From NCBI GenBank assembly GCA_963742105.1, contig CAVUKN010000007.1:1922001-1986000 (forward strand): a DNA stretch of 64,000 bases, read 5' to 3'. This DNA comes from Gp6-AA40 sp963742105. GTDB taxonomy: Bacteria > Acidobacteriota > Vicinamibacteria > Vicinamibacterales > UBA2999. Positions 45,992 to 55,824 of the stretch are shown piece by piece. The position numbers and the translations under genes were made by a program. How positions within the stretch are numbered: position 1 is the first letter of the stretch; every line of letters starts with the position of its first letter. The notes beneath the pieces are model-generated. The model was not told where the DNA came from. It searched no databases and saw only the letters and a program-made list of their open reading frames with translations.

Positions 45992-46564
45992 CTACGGGTC
46001 CAGGTGGTCGTCGATGATGCTGTCGGCTGGCACCGGTTCCGTCGAGGCCTCGTATTGCTGGCGGAATTCCTCGCCGAGCTCACGCAGTCCGTCCTCCACG
46101 ATAGCGACATACGACGCGCGAATGGCGGCCTGCTCGCGGCGCACCTGTCGCTCCAGCAGGAAGCCATGACGGCCGACATACGCGTACACCGGGCCGCCGG
46201 TGACTAGCGGCTCGATGACGTCCGCGTCGATGCGGACGCGGTCGTACACGGCTTCGCGTTCGTCGAAGCGTTCGAGATCGCGCTGGCCGACGGCGTAGAT
46301 CAACCCGTTCAGCGTCACTGCCGGGTCGCGACGGATGTTGAGATAGATGATGTTCGAGGGATAGCAGCGCTCCCCCGGCTGCGGCTCGAAGTAGAAGCGC
46401 TGGTTCGGGTAGATGGAGTCCCAGGTCCGTCGCCATCCGCGCACACTGGCGACGGCCGGGATGTCGGCATATGGCCGCCCGAGCGTCCGCTCCATGCTGC
46501 TACGCAGCAGCAGCAATCCGTAGCCGAAAAGCCCCGACGTCCCGGGCGGCAGCGTCAGCGTCAT
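45992..46564 (-). CDS. Gamma-glutamylcyclotransferase-like protein
   Basis: A 190-aa protein with the features of the GGCT/AIG2 beta-barrel fold: LFGYGLLLLRSSMERTLG at the N-terminus, VRGWRRTWDS, then LNGLIYAVGQRDLERFDEREAVYDRVRI, whose DxRE segment carries the acidic catalytic residue of the family. The C-terminal ~60 residues are an extra helix rich in Glu and Gln. AAAGGG precedes the ATG at 46564. It is the last gene of the minus-strand signalling operon, 20 bases after the MinD/ParA gene. Substrate unknown; gamma-glutamyl peptide turnover is a possibility. Confidence 0.7.
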   Translation of the reverse strand: MTLTLPPGTSGLFGYGLLLLRSSMERTLGRPYADIPAVASVRGWRRTWDSIYPNQRFYFEPQPGERCYPSNIIYLNIRRDPAVTLNGLIYAVGQRDLERFDEREAVYDRVRIDADVIEPLVTGGPVYAYVGRHGFLLERQVRREQAAIRASYVAIVEDGLRELGEEFRQQYEASTEPVPADSIIDDHLDP

Positions 46565-46584
46565 CGCGCGGACCCTTTCTGGCG

Positions 46585-47339
46585 CTACGCCAGCCGACTC
46601 GCGACGCGACGGAGCTCCAGACTGAGTGGATGGTCGGGAGATCGCAGCGTGAACAGCCCGCTGCTGCCCAGCTCCAGCATCTCGGGCGCCTCCGGCAGCA
46701 CGCCGACGATCGGCGCCTTGTAGGTGCGGGCTGACATCGTCGATGAAGCTTCCCGCGGCGACGCTGGGGAGCACCTTGTTCAGCACCAGCAGCAGCTCCC
46801 GCACGTCGAGCTTGCGCGCGACCTCCACGGTCACGGCGGTCCCCTGGAAGTCCTGGCGATCGGGCCGCAGCAACACCACCAGCACGTCCGAGATCGCAAT
46901 CGACAGCAGCGTCTCCTCGTTCAGGCCGGGATGGGTGTCGATGAGCAGGTAGTCGAGCGACGAGGTGATCGGCGAGGTCGCGCAGGCCGTCGTTCATCAG
47001 GCCGACGTCGTAGCCCTCGCGCAGCACCTTCGCGATCTCGCCGGCCTGCACGCTCGACGGCACCAGCCACACGCGGCCGCCCGCGTCCCGGACCGAGGCG
47101 GGCGTGACGTCCGTCGCCGCCTCGTGGACGGGGCAGCGTTCCCACAGGTAGTCGTTGAGCGTTCGCAGCGCGCTGGTGTCTTCGAGCCCGAAGAGCAGAT
47201 GAATGCCCGGCGACTGGATGTCCGTGTCGACGACGGCCACACGCTTCGCCGCGGACGCGAGGCACACGGCCAGGTTGGCGGTCAGGTTCGACTTGCCGGT
47301 CCCGCCGCGATACGAGTGAATGGAGACGATTTTGGCCAT
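46585..47339 (-). CDS. MinD/ParA-type ATPase, two apparent frameshifts
   Basis: The protein begins MAKIVSIHSYRGGTGKSNLT, a deviant Walker A of the ParA/MinD/CpaE class, then VAVVDTDIQSPGIHLLFGLED. Near 46970 the frame shifts and continues DYLLIDTHPGLNEETLL and DVLVVLLRPDRQDFQGT. Near 46735 it shifts again to TYKAPIVGVLPEAPEMLELG and ends at TAG 46585. Two single extra bases explain this, and the restored length is about 250 aa, normal for the family. It would be an ATP-dependent switch at the membrane or in pole positioning. It is followed by the GGCT-like gene. Confidence 0.8.
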
Positions 47340-47362
47340 GGGTGCGACGCGACGACGGAACC

Positions 47363-48578
47363 TCAGTCCGACGGCGGTGCGAGCCGCGTTGCGGGCGGCC
47401 AGCACCTTCGCCCGCGCCTTCAGTTTCTGAAAGTAGTCCGACTCGGTGATCTCGGCGACCTGCGCGGCCTTGCGCTCCTCGTCGATGGCGATGACGAGCT
47501 GCTCGACCTGGGCGCGCAGCCGGCGTTCACGCGCGGCCACTTCGACGCCCATGCGCTGAAAGAGGCGGGCGAGGTTGCCGAGCGCGTCGAGCCGCGCGCC
47601 GACCTCGTCCAGGCTGTCGGGCGTGAAGCGTTCCCGCCTCGACGGCGAGCGCCGCTGCGGTGACCTGCTCGACGCCGCGAAGGTAGGCGAGCTCGAAATC
47701 GCGGGCCCACTTCTTCCTGCAGACAGCTGCTCACGCGGGCGCGAAGCACGAGCGGATCGAACGGCTTCGTCAGATAGTCGTCCGCACCGAGGGCGATGCA
47801 GCGCGTGACGCTGGCCGTCTGGTCCAGCGCCGAGATCATGAGCACCGGGATCTCCCGCAACGTCGCGTCCGCCTTGAGTCCTCGACAGCACCTCGTAGCC
47901 GCTCAGTCCGGGCATCAGCACGTCGAGCAGGATCAGGTCGACCGTCTCGCGCGCGGCGAGGGCCAGCCCCGCTTCTCCGCTCTCCGCCGTCGACGACGAG
48001 GTGACCGTGGTGCGTCAGCCGGCGCGTCAGCAGGTCTCGATTGATCTCCTCGTCGTCGATCACCAGAATCGAGCCGCTGCCGCGCGCCGGGCCGTCGACG
48101 GACTCCGTCGACGGCCGGTGGTGACGTCAGCGCGACGCCGCGCGCATGGCAGCGATCCGTCCTGAGCGTCACGGACACGAACGCGGTACACGTGCTCGAG
48201 GCTGTCGCTCACCTTCGCGAGCCGGATCGCGGCGGCATCGATACGCCGCAGGTCGTCACAGATCGCGGTGCCCTGATGCTGCTTCGATCAGCAGATAGGC
48301 CAGGCCCTGCACGCTGGTCAGCGGCGTGTGCAGCGCGTGGCGCATCCGTGCCGCGCAGAGCGACGATGTCGTCGCCACTGTGCGGCACCACATCGAGGCC
48401 CTCGCTCACGATGCGCAGCAGCTGGTGCCCGGCCTCGATCATGCGCTCGAGATCGTGGCGCGCCTCCGCGGTCAGGGACGTCGCCGTGCTCCTCGAGCAG
48501 GAGCTGGCTGTAGCCGAGGATCGCGTTCACCGGCGTACGCAGCTCGTGCCGCATGTCGACGACGAACGCTTCGATCAC
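47363..48578 (-). CDS. HisKA-like dimerisation domains, REC domain and coiled coil; multiple apparent frameshifts
   Basis: GTG at 48578 overlaps the previous stop (GTGA). Pieces in successive frames read: VVDMRHELRTPVNAILGYS (HisKA-like); ERMIEAGHQLLRIVSEGLDV; a second MRHALHTPL element near 48340; then a REC domain (IDDEEINRDLLTRRLTHHG, LMPGLSGYEVLSR, IPVLMISALDQTASV, YLTKPFDPLV). A C-terminal coiled coil follows (DALGNLARLFQRMGVEV, VEQLVIAIDEERKAAQVAEI). Five or more shifts are needed, each consistent with one extra base. With a +1 shift the stop falls at 47363, 24 bases before the ParA start. No ATPase core is visible, so it is a response regulator-type signalling scaffold, not a kinase. 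Confidence 0.65.
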
Positions 48579-48960
48579 GGACATGGCGTCAGGATTCGCC
48601 GGCAGCAGGGCGTTGATCTTGGCGAGCAGTCGAGTGAGGTCGACCGGCTTCGTGTCGTAGTCCTGGCAACCCGCCTCCACCGCGCGCAGCCGATCGGTCT
48701 CCATCGTGTGCGCGGTCAGTGCGATGACCGGAATCGACGCGGTCGCCGGTTGCGAACGCAGCAGCCGGGTGACCTCGAAGCCGTCCATGTCCGGCAGGCT
48801 GACATCCATCAGGATCAGATCCGGCTGCTCGGTGGTCGCGGCGGCGGCGCCTGACGAGCCGTCGATCGCCACGACGACGTCGAAGCCGCGCATCGACCAG
48901 GCGCCGGCTCAACATGTCGCGGTTCATCTCGTTGTCTTCGATCAGGAGGATCTTCGTCAT
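48575..48960 (-). CDS. Single-domain response regulator, apparent frameshifts
   Basis: Starts MTKILLIEDNEMNRDMLSRRL, shifts frame at about 48893, and continues RGFDVVVAIDG, LILMDVSLPDMDGFEVTR (phospho-Asp), VIALTAHTMETDR and YDTKPVDLTRLLAKINALL. This is a complete REC domain of the CheY/DivK type without an output domain. A second +1 shift near the 3' end gives a stop that overlaps the next gene (GTGA). The ATG at 48960 overlaps the end of the PLP-enzyme gene (ATGA), so it is coupled to both neighbours. Confidence 0.8.
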
Positions 48961-50095
48961 CGTCTCAGGCACCAGCGCCGCGCGAGACCGCCGCCATCCG
49001 GCTGGCGCCAGGCCCGCGGCTGCCGCTCCGGCCATTCGCCCGGTTTCGACGAACGCCTGCAGTTGCCGCCGCCAGCGGCGAAGGTCGATCTTGCGCCGCG
49101 CCAGCCACACGTCGTCGTAGTACGTCTGCGAGTAGCGTTCGCCCGAATCGCAGATCAGCGAGACGATCGAGCCTTCTTCGCCGGCGGCGGTCATGTCGGC
49201 GATCAGTTCGAACGCCCCCCAGAGATTCGTCCCGGTCGAAGGCCCGGCCCGCTTCGCCATCAACTTGTGCAGGAAGAGCATCGCGGCGTAGGACGCTTCA
49301 TCCGGGACCTTGATCATCTGGTCGACGACCGTGCGGATGAACGACGGTTCGACCCGCGGCCTGCCGATCCCCTCGACGCCGGATCCGCGATCCAGCCTCA
49401 GCGTCGCATCGCCGGTGCGGAAGTAGTCGAAGGTGACGGAATGCTGCGGATCGACCACACACAGCTGCGTGCGGTATCCGCGGTAGCGGATGAAGCGACC
49501 GATCGTCGACGCGGTGCCGCCGGTGCCGGCGCCCGACCACGATCCAGCGCGGGATCGGGTGAGCCTCCCGGCTCATCTGATCGAAGATCGTCTCGGCGAT
49601 GTTGTTGTTGCCTCGCCAGTCGGTGGCGCGCTCGGCGTTGGTGAACTGGTCCATGTAGTAACCGCGCGCATCGCTGGCCAGTTGCTGCGCGACGGCATAG
49701 ACGGTGGCGCCGTCATCCACCAGGTGACAGCGGCCACCCTGGGCTTCGATGAGGGCGATCTTGTCGGCGGACGTGGAGGCCGGCATGACCGCCACGAACG
49801 GAAGGCCGAGCAGGCGCGCGAAATACGCCTCGGAGATCGCCGTGCTGCCCGACGAGGCCTCGACGACGGTGGTGCCTTCGTGAATGTGCCCGTTCACGAG
49901 CGCATGCAGGAACAGCGAGCGCGCCAGCCGGTGTTTCAGGCTGCCGGTGACATGGCACGACTCGTCTTTCAGGTACAGCCGAATCCCCGGAAACGTCGGG
50001 AGCGGAACGGGGAGGAGGTGCGTATCGGACGATCGGCAGAAATCCGCCTGGATCTTCTCGCTCGCGCGCGCGAGCCATTGCCGGTCGGACGTCAC
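48957..50095 (-). CDS. PLP-dependent cysteine synthase family protein, apparent frameshifts
   Basis: Starts MTSDRQWLARASEKIQADF. It has the fold-type II signature: LYLKDESCHVTGSLKHRLA with the PLP Lys, and the phosphate-binding loop EASSGSTAISEAYFARLLGL. It continues VVDDGATVYAVAQQL and WRGNNNIAETIF. At about 49527 one extra base shifts the frame, and AGTGGTASTIGRFIRYRGY, DPQHSVTFDYF and MDDGERYSQTYYDDVW-like sequence (SLICDSGERYSQTYYDDVW here) complete the enzyme. A further +1 shift near the end gives a stop overlapping the response regulator ATG. Restored length about 375 aa. The substrate is uncertain; the position inside a two-component operon is unusual. Confidence 0.8.
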
Positions 50096-50113
50096 GATGC
50101 GACCTGCACGGCG

Positions 50114-51556
50114 TCACGCGATCGCGAGCTCGGCGACTGGCATCTCGCGCGGCACCGTGAACGTGAAGGTCGACCCGACGCCGAGCGCACTGTCGACCGT
50201 GATGTCGCCACCCAGGATACGGGCGAGCTGACGACTGAGCGCGAGTCCCAGGCCGGTGCCGCCGAAGTGCCGGTAGGTGCCGGCTTCCGCCTGCGAGAAC
50301 TCTTCGAAGAGACGTCCCAGCTGCTCGGGCGTCATGCCGATGCCGGTGTCGTGCACCGAGAAGCGCGACCGTCGCGCCGTCGCGGTCGGCCACCGCCGTC
50401 AGCGTGACGGTGCCGCGCTCGGTGAACTTCGCCGAATTGGAGAGCAGGTTCAACAGCACCTGCCGGACCTTGGTGGCGTCGGTGTTGAGCGTGCCGAGGT
50501 CGCCGTCGTGCTCGACGACGAGGCGGTTGTCCTTCTTCGTCATCAGCGGCTCGGCCACCGTCACCAGGTCGGCGATCAGCGCGGCGACATCGAGCCGCTC
50601 GGCGAACATCTGCATGCGTCCGGCTTCGATCTTGGACAGATCGAGCACGTTGTCGATCAGCCCGAGGAGGTGCCGGCCGCTCACGTGGATCTTCTCGAGA
50701 TCCTGAGTGAAGGACGGCCGTCCCAGCTCCGACGGCCTGTTCCTCGAGCATCTCGCTGTAGCCGATGATGGCGTTGAGCGGTGTGCGCAGCTCGTGAGAC
50801 ATGCTGGCGAGGAAGCGCGACTTCTGCCGTCCGGCCTCGGCGAGCGCGACGTTGGTCTCCTCGAGCCGCGCCAGCGCGAGCGACAGCTCGCCCGCGGTGA
50901 TGCGTGAGCCGCTCGTTGAGCGAGACCTGCTCCGCCTTCTCGGCATCGAGCAGCGACGCGTGATAGCGGATGCCGGCGTAGGTCACGGAGCCGACACCGC
51001 CAATGTTGAACAGACAGCAGGGCGACGCGCGCGGAATCCGGGAGCGCATGCGCCTGGGCCGCGAGCGTGGAGTCGACGGCGGCCAGGACGAGCAGGACGA
51101 GCCACAGCGCGACGAACCAGGGCCACGACTGGCGCCCGCCGTGGAAGAGGATGGCGATGAGCGGCGCCAGGAACGCCGAGAGGATCACGCCGCTCGAGTT
51201 GACGAACCCGCCGAGAAAGTAGTGCAGCGCGATCGGCCCGACGAAGATGATGAGCGCCTGCTGAAAGCGGAACCGTTCGAAGTTGCGCGTGATCGAGGAA
51301 GACGATCACGCTGGCGACCGTCAGGACCTGATAGACCACCGGCACCAGCGCGGCGAACGGCACGCCGAGGTTGTAGAACGCGACCGCCAGGGACGGGCAG
51401 ACCGGCGCCTTCGCCAGGACGACGACCAGCAGCAGCCGCTTCTTGCGGAGCGTCTCGTCGTCGTCGCCCGGCGCCGCGACGAACGACACCAGACGCGTCC
51501 ACAGGCGTTCAAGACCGCGCGGCCCGGTTGTCGTCAATCGTCAGCGTCGCGTCCAT
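50114..51556 (-). CDS. Membrane sensor histidine kinase, about six apparent frameshifts
   Basis: ATG at 51556 has GGAGG 6 bases upstream. Pieces in successive frames give a membrane domain of about six helices (LLLVVVLAKAPVCPSLAVAFYN, RFQQALIIFVGPIALHYFLG, WPWFVALWLVLLVLAAVD). A coiled linker follows (YHASLLDAEKAEQVSLNER). HisKA has the phospho-His in ASMSHELRTPLNAIIGYS, and HATPase has LLNLLSNSAKFTERG, HDTGIGMTPEQLGRLFEEF and GGTGLGLALSRQLA. The breaks at about 51538, 51300, 51015, 50905, 50725 and 50360 are each explained by one extra base. It is the first gene of the operon ending at 45992. Confidence 0.8.
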
Positions 51557-51660
51557 TCACACCTCCGTCCGCCAGTGGCCGTCGTTTCGCTGCATGGGAC
51601 GGCTGATGATGGCTCCCCCCCGGAGCGGGTGTCAATGCGGCCAGTGCGGCTCGGGTCGCG

Positions 51661-53013
51661 TCATCGTGCGCGCGCGTCCATCAGCCCGATCAGGCCATTC
51701 ACGATCGCCGACTCCGCGCACCCCGGTTTCAACCGCGATGACAGCACTTCGAACGTGTACTTCCCGTACGATTCGTCGTCCGGAATGTAGCCGGACCGCG
51801 CGCTCCCATTCGTCAGCGTCGCCATCATGGTGGCTTTGATTGGCGACTCGGCCTTGAATCGCATCGCGATCGGGTTGAACACCTCCGCGTTGACGGCGCC
51901 GATCACGACGTCGCCGATTCGCAGCAGCCCCAGGCGGATCTCGACAGGATTACCATCCCGATACGAACCCTCGAAGCCGGCCCGTCCGTCGTTGGTCCGT
52001 TCGCGGCCCGGGCAGGTCACGGTGGTTTGCGCACCGGTGAGCGTCGCCGCGCCATCAGCACGACGGGTGCTACGCATCACGCGCATGACTTCCTCACCGA
52101 GGAACTGCCCCATCGAGACCACCATCTGCTTCTGCTGATTCATCAGCCGCGCCACCGCTGGATCGCTGCGATCGAGGCCCTCGCCTCCTGGCGGCATCGC
52201 ATTGCTGATGTCCACGCCGCGGCGCGCGTACTCCTTCACGCGGATGTCGCGCAGGTCGTAGGTCTGCTGGTAGTAAATCGGGTTCTGGTCACCTGCAGCT
52301 CCCGACGACCACAGCGCGACGACCTTGTCGCCCGAGGCCTCCTCGACGTATCGGGAGGCGGCGCCGGGAATGTCGCCGCTGATCATGTCGAGCTGCCCGG
52401 TGATGACGCCGTGCACCGCGTAGTTGTAATAGACCGCGAGCGGTTCGCCATTGGGCCGGACGAACGTGAGCACCGCCACGGTCTTGTCAGAGGGGCCCTC
52501 GTAGTTGGCACCCTCCCACCAGCGACCGGTGGCGGGGTCGATGATCTGACGATTGACGTTGATATACGACACACCGGTGCCATAACCGACCCGTGCCGGT
52601 TCCAGTGCCTTGTGGGCGGCGCGTACGGACTCGACGATTTTGGCCACGTAGTCGGATCCGCTCTGTCCGGCGACGCTGTGCGTGTGCGTCGCCGTCAAGA
52701 GAATGCTGGCGGACGGAATGCGCAGCTCCTGCTCCACCTGCTGCGTCACCGCCTGCCACGTCGCATCCGGGATGCCGGTGGCATCGACGCTGATGAGTGC
52801 GGCGCGAGAGTCTCCGTTCTCGAGGACGATCGCCCGAGCATAGATGCGATCAAGCACGCCGGTGTAGTTCCGGGGGAGCGCCGCCGGGGTGACGTCCACC
52901 TTCGCGGCGCCGGCGCGCAGCGTCCCTGGAGGAAATGCCTGGGCCGTCGCACAGCGTGGAATGACGAACGCGACGACGACCACCGCGGCAAGCCGCGTTA
53001 AAGATGTGCGCAT
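51661..53013 (-). CDS. Secreted neutral/alkaline ceramidase-like hydrolase
   Basis: A 450-aa protein with a signal peptide (LAAVVVVAFVIPRCATAQ), then the neutral/alkaline non-lysosomal ceramidase N-terminal domain. Key segments are AGAAKVDVTP, LTATHTHSVAGQSGSDYV with zinc-binding His residues, YYNYAVHGVITGQ with another His, and SGDIPGAASRYVEE in the place of the catalytic Ser loop. The C-terminal part has LRIGDVVIGAVNAEVFN. The family cleaves the amide bond of ceramide, but many acidobacterial members are uncharacterised and the loop deviates from the classical NxGDVSPN, so the substrate is open. GAGGAG precedes the ATG at 53013. Confidence 0.85.
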   Translation of the reverse strand: MRTSLTRLAAVVVVAFVIPRCATAQAFPPGTLRAGAAKVDVTPAALPRNYTGVLDRIYARAIVLENGDSRAALISVDATGIPDATWQAVTQQVEQELRIPSASILLTATHTHSVAGQSGSDYVAKIVESVRAAHKALEPARVGYGTGVSYINVNRQIIDPATGRWWEGANYEGPSDKTVAVLTFVRPNGEPLAVYYNYAVHGVITGQLDMISGDIPGAASRYVEEASGDKVVALWSSGAAGDQNPIYYQQTYDLRDIRVKEYARRGVDISNAMPPGGEGLDRSDPAVARLMNQQKQMVVSMGQFLGEEVMRVMRSTRRADGAATLTGAQTTVTCPGRERTNDGRAGFEGSYRDGNPVEIRLGLLRIGDVVIGAVNAEVFNPIAMRFKAESPIKATMMATLTNGSARSGYIPDDESYGKYTFEVLSSRLKPGCAESAIVNGLIGLMDARAR

Positions 53014-53086
53014 CAGGAGCTCCTCACGCGCGGCAATATACCAACATGGCGCGTGACGATGCGGGTAATATCGCGGCGCACGACGG

Positions 53087-54539
53087 ATGCGGAACCAGGC
53101 GCAGCTGATCACCTACGTGGATCGCCTGACCGGCGGGACGTTCGGCGACCTGCAGGCGCTGCTCGACGGGGCGCTCGCGGGGGCGTTCGGCGGCGTCCAC
53201 GTGCTTCCGTTCTTCCACGCCATCGACGGCGCCGACGCCGGGTTCGATCCGATCGATCATACGCAGGTCGATCCGCGACTCGGCACCTGGCAGGATGTCG
53301 CGACCCTGGCGGCGGGACGGGATGTGATCGCCGACGTGATCGTCAATCACGTGTCGATACACTCGCCGCAGTTCATGGACTGGCATCAGCGGGGCGTGAA
53401 CTCCCCTTTTGCCGGGCTGTTCCTCACCTACGACCGCATCTTTCCCCGCGGCGCCAGCGCGAGCGATCTGCTGGCGCTGGACCAGCCACGCCCGTTCCTG
53501 CCGTTCACGAAGCACCGCCTGGCGTCGGGCGAGGAAGCCCTGCTCTGGACCACGTTTACGCGCGAGCAGATCGATATCGACGTGGAGCACCCCGAGGGGC
53601 GGCGCTATCTCGCCAGCATCCTCGACTGCATGCGCGCCGCCGGCGTGCGCGCCATCCGCCTCGACGCAATCGGCTACGCGATCAAGAGGGCTGGCACCAG
53701 CTGCTTCATGCTTCCGGAGACGTTCGCATTCATCCGCGACATCACAACGCAGGCGCATGCCGCTGGAATGGAGGTGCTGGTGGAGGTGCACGGCCATTAC
53801 CAGGGTCAGATCGACGTGGCGCGGCAGGTGGACTGGGTGTACGACTTCGCTCTGCCCCCGCTCATGCTGCACACGCTATACGAACGCCACGCCGACGCGC
53901 TGGGCCACTGGCTCCGGCTGCGCCCGCGCAACGCCGTCACGGTGCTGGACACGCACGACGGTATCGGCGTCGGCGACGTGGGCGCCCATCCCGGGAGCGA
54001 CACGCCCGGTCTGCTTTCACCTGAAGCTGTCGACGCGATCGTCGCCACCATCCATGAGCGCAGCCGCGGCGAGAGCCGCCTGGCGAGCGGTGGCGCGGCA
54101 CAGAACGTCGACGATGGCCAGGTCAATTGCACCTTCTACGACGCGCTCGGCCGTCGCGACGATGAGTATCTTCGTCGCACGCGCGATCCAGTGTTTCATC
54201 CCGGGTATCCCGCAGATCTATTACGTCGGTCTGCTCGCCGGCACCAACGATCTGGACTTGCTGCGGCGGACGGGCGTGGGGCGCGACATCAACCGCCGCT
54301 CCTACTCGCCGTCCGGCCTGGCGCACGCGCTCGACGAGCCGCTCGTGCAACGGCTGCTCGGGCTGCTGCGCCTGCGCAACACGCACCCGGCATTCGCGGG
54401 CCGATTCGACATGGACTTGCCATCGTCCACCGCGCTGGTCCTCTCGTGGACCCATGACCGCGCACACGCGCGGCTGGACGTTGACCTCGCCATGATGACG
54501 GCCTCGATCACCTGTTCTCCACTCGGGAGAGGCGTGTGA
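53087..54539 (+). CDS. Sucrose phosphorylase-like GH13 enzyme, one apparent frameshift
   Basis: The N-terminal frame begins MRNQAQLITYVDRL and has DVIADVIVNHVSIHSPQF. The nucleophile Asp193 lies in AIRLDAIGYAIK and the acid/base Glu233 in VLVEVHGHY. These match Asp192 and Glu232 of the well-studied Bifidobacterium enzyme. At about 54173 one extra base shifts the frame, after which ARAIQCFIPGIPQIYYVGLLAG and LRLRNTHPAFAGRF complete the C-terminus, ending at 54539. The enzyme splits sucrose (or a related glucoside) with phosphate to glucose-1-phosphate. GTG of the MFS gene overlaps its end, suggesting uptake coupled to phosphorolysis. Confidence 0.85.
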
Positions 54540-55762
54540 ACACTCCAACCGGCAGCCGCAACCTCGCGGTCGTGAAGACGCTTACCTACGTTATGTTCGC
54601 GATGTTCGCGATGACCACCGACTCGGTCGGCATCATCATTCCCGAGGTCATCCGCACGTTCGGCCTGACGCTGACTGCGGCCGGCACCTTCCAGTACGCC
54701 ACGATGGGCGGCATCGCGATCGCGGCGCTGCTGCTGGGGCACCTCGCGGATCGGATCGGGCGCCGGAAGACGATCATCGCTGGTCTGACGATCTTCGCGG
54801 CCACCTGTTTTCTATTTACCGCCGGAAGCGCTTTCCTGTTCTTCGCGCTGTTGATGGGATTGTCAGGGGTCGCCATCGGGGTGTTCAAGACCGGCGCCCT
54901 CGCCCTCATCGGCGATCTTGCGTCATCAACGAGGCAGCACACCTCGATCATGAACATGCTCGAGGGCTTCTTCGGCGTCGGCGCGATCATCGGGCCAGCT
55001 GTCCTGACGAAGCTGCTGTCCAACGGATTGCCGTGGACGAGACTCTACGTCCTGGCGGGAAGCATCTGCCTGGTCCTGATCGCCGTCGCGTCCGTGGTCC
55101 GCTACCCTCAACGGCGCGGCACCTCCCCCAGTCCCGCCGCGGGCGGTACCGCGCAGGCGATGACCAGTCCGTTCGTGCTCGCCTTCTCGGCGGCGGCGTT
55201 CCTGTACGTCGGCGTCGAATCAGCCGTGTACGTCTGGATGCCGACGCTGCTCGCCGGTTATCACGGCAACGCCACTCTGCTGGCGGCCTATGCCGTGTCG
55301 GTGTTCTTCCTTTTGCGCGCCGCGGGACGGTTCTTCGGCGTGTGGATGCTGACGCGCTTACGCTGGCAGCCGGTACTCGCCCTGTTCAGCGGCGCAATCC
55401 TGACCTGTTTCGTGCTCGCCGGCATCGGCGGCGTTGGCTGGGCTGTCTATCTGCTGCCGCTCTCGGGCCTCTTCATGTCGGTGATGTATCCGACCATCAA
55501 TTCGAAAGGGATCAGTTGCCTGCCGCGGTCGGAGCACGGGGCGGCGGCTGGCGTCATCCTGTTTTTCACCTGTGTGTCGGCGGTTGCGGCGCCGCTGGCG
55601 ATCGGCGCGGTCAGTGACGCGCTCGGCGATATCGCATATGGTTACTGGCTGGCGACGGGGCTGGCCGCACTGCTGTTTCTCGGGATGCTGGCGAACTGGC
55701 TGATCAACCCGACGCGGGCAGTCCTTGACCATCTCGACCGGACGGAATATCAACAGGCCTAG
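54536..55762 (+). CDS. MFS sugar permease
   Basis: A 408-aa protein with twelve predicted membrane helices. The MFS loop signature GHLADRIGRRKT lies at about residues 63-74, and the long cytoplasmic loop after helix 6 is rich in Arg/Ser/Pro. The pattern GLSGVAIGVFKTGALALIGD and the late VMYPTINSKGISCLP resemble the fucose/galactose permease (FHS) group. GTG start with GGGAGAGG before it, overlapping the sucrose phosphorylase stop, so it probably imports that enzyme's sugar. Confidence 0.88.
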   Translation: MNTPTGSRNLAVVKTLTYVMFAMFAMTTDSVGIIIPEVIRTFGLTLTAAGTFQYATMGGIAIAALLLGHLADRIGRRKTIIAGLTIFAATCFLFTAGSAFLFFALLMGLSGVAIGVFKTGALALIGDLASSTRQHTSIMNMLEGFFGVGAIIGPAVLTKLLSNGLPWTRLYVLAGSICLVLIAVASVVRYPQRRGTSPSPAAGGTAQAMTSPFVLAFSAAAFLYVGVESAVYVWMPTLLAGYHGNATLLAAYAVSVFFLLRAAGRFFGVWMLTRLRWQPVLALFSGAILTCFVLAGIGGVGWAVYLLPLSGLFMSVMYPTINSKGISCLPRSEHGAAAGVILFFTCVSAVAAPLAIGAVSDALGDIAYGYWLATGLAALLFLGMLANWLINPTRAVLDHLDRTEYQQA

Positions 55763-55824
55763 CACAGGTCGACACTCGCCAGTGATCACGTCGCCGGCGG
55801 GAACACGAAGGGACCTCACTCACC

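Noticed and set aside
44146..46179. A 677-residue minus-strand frame across the TIR-STAND gene
   Set aside because: Same reason: shadow of a continuous plus-strand gene with full domain structure.
46500..47921. A long minus-strand frame that appears to fuse a response regulator to MinD/ParA
   Set aside because: The fusion results from frame breaks; removing single extra bases gives separate genes with a stop at 47363 and a start at 47339.
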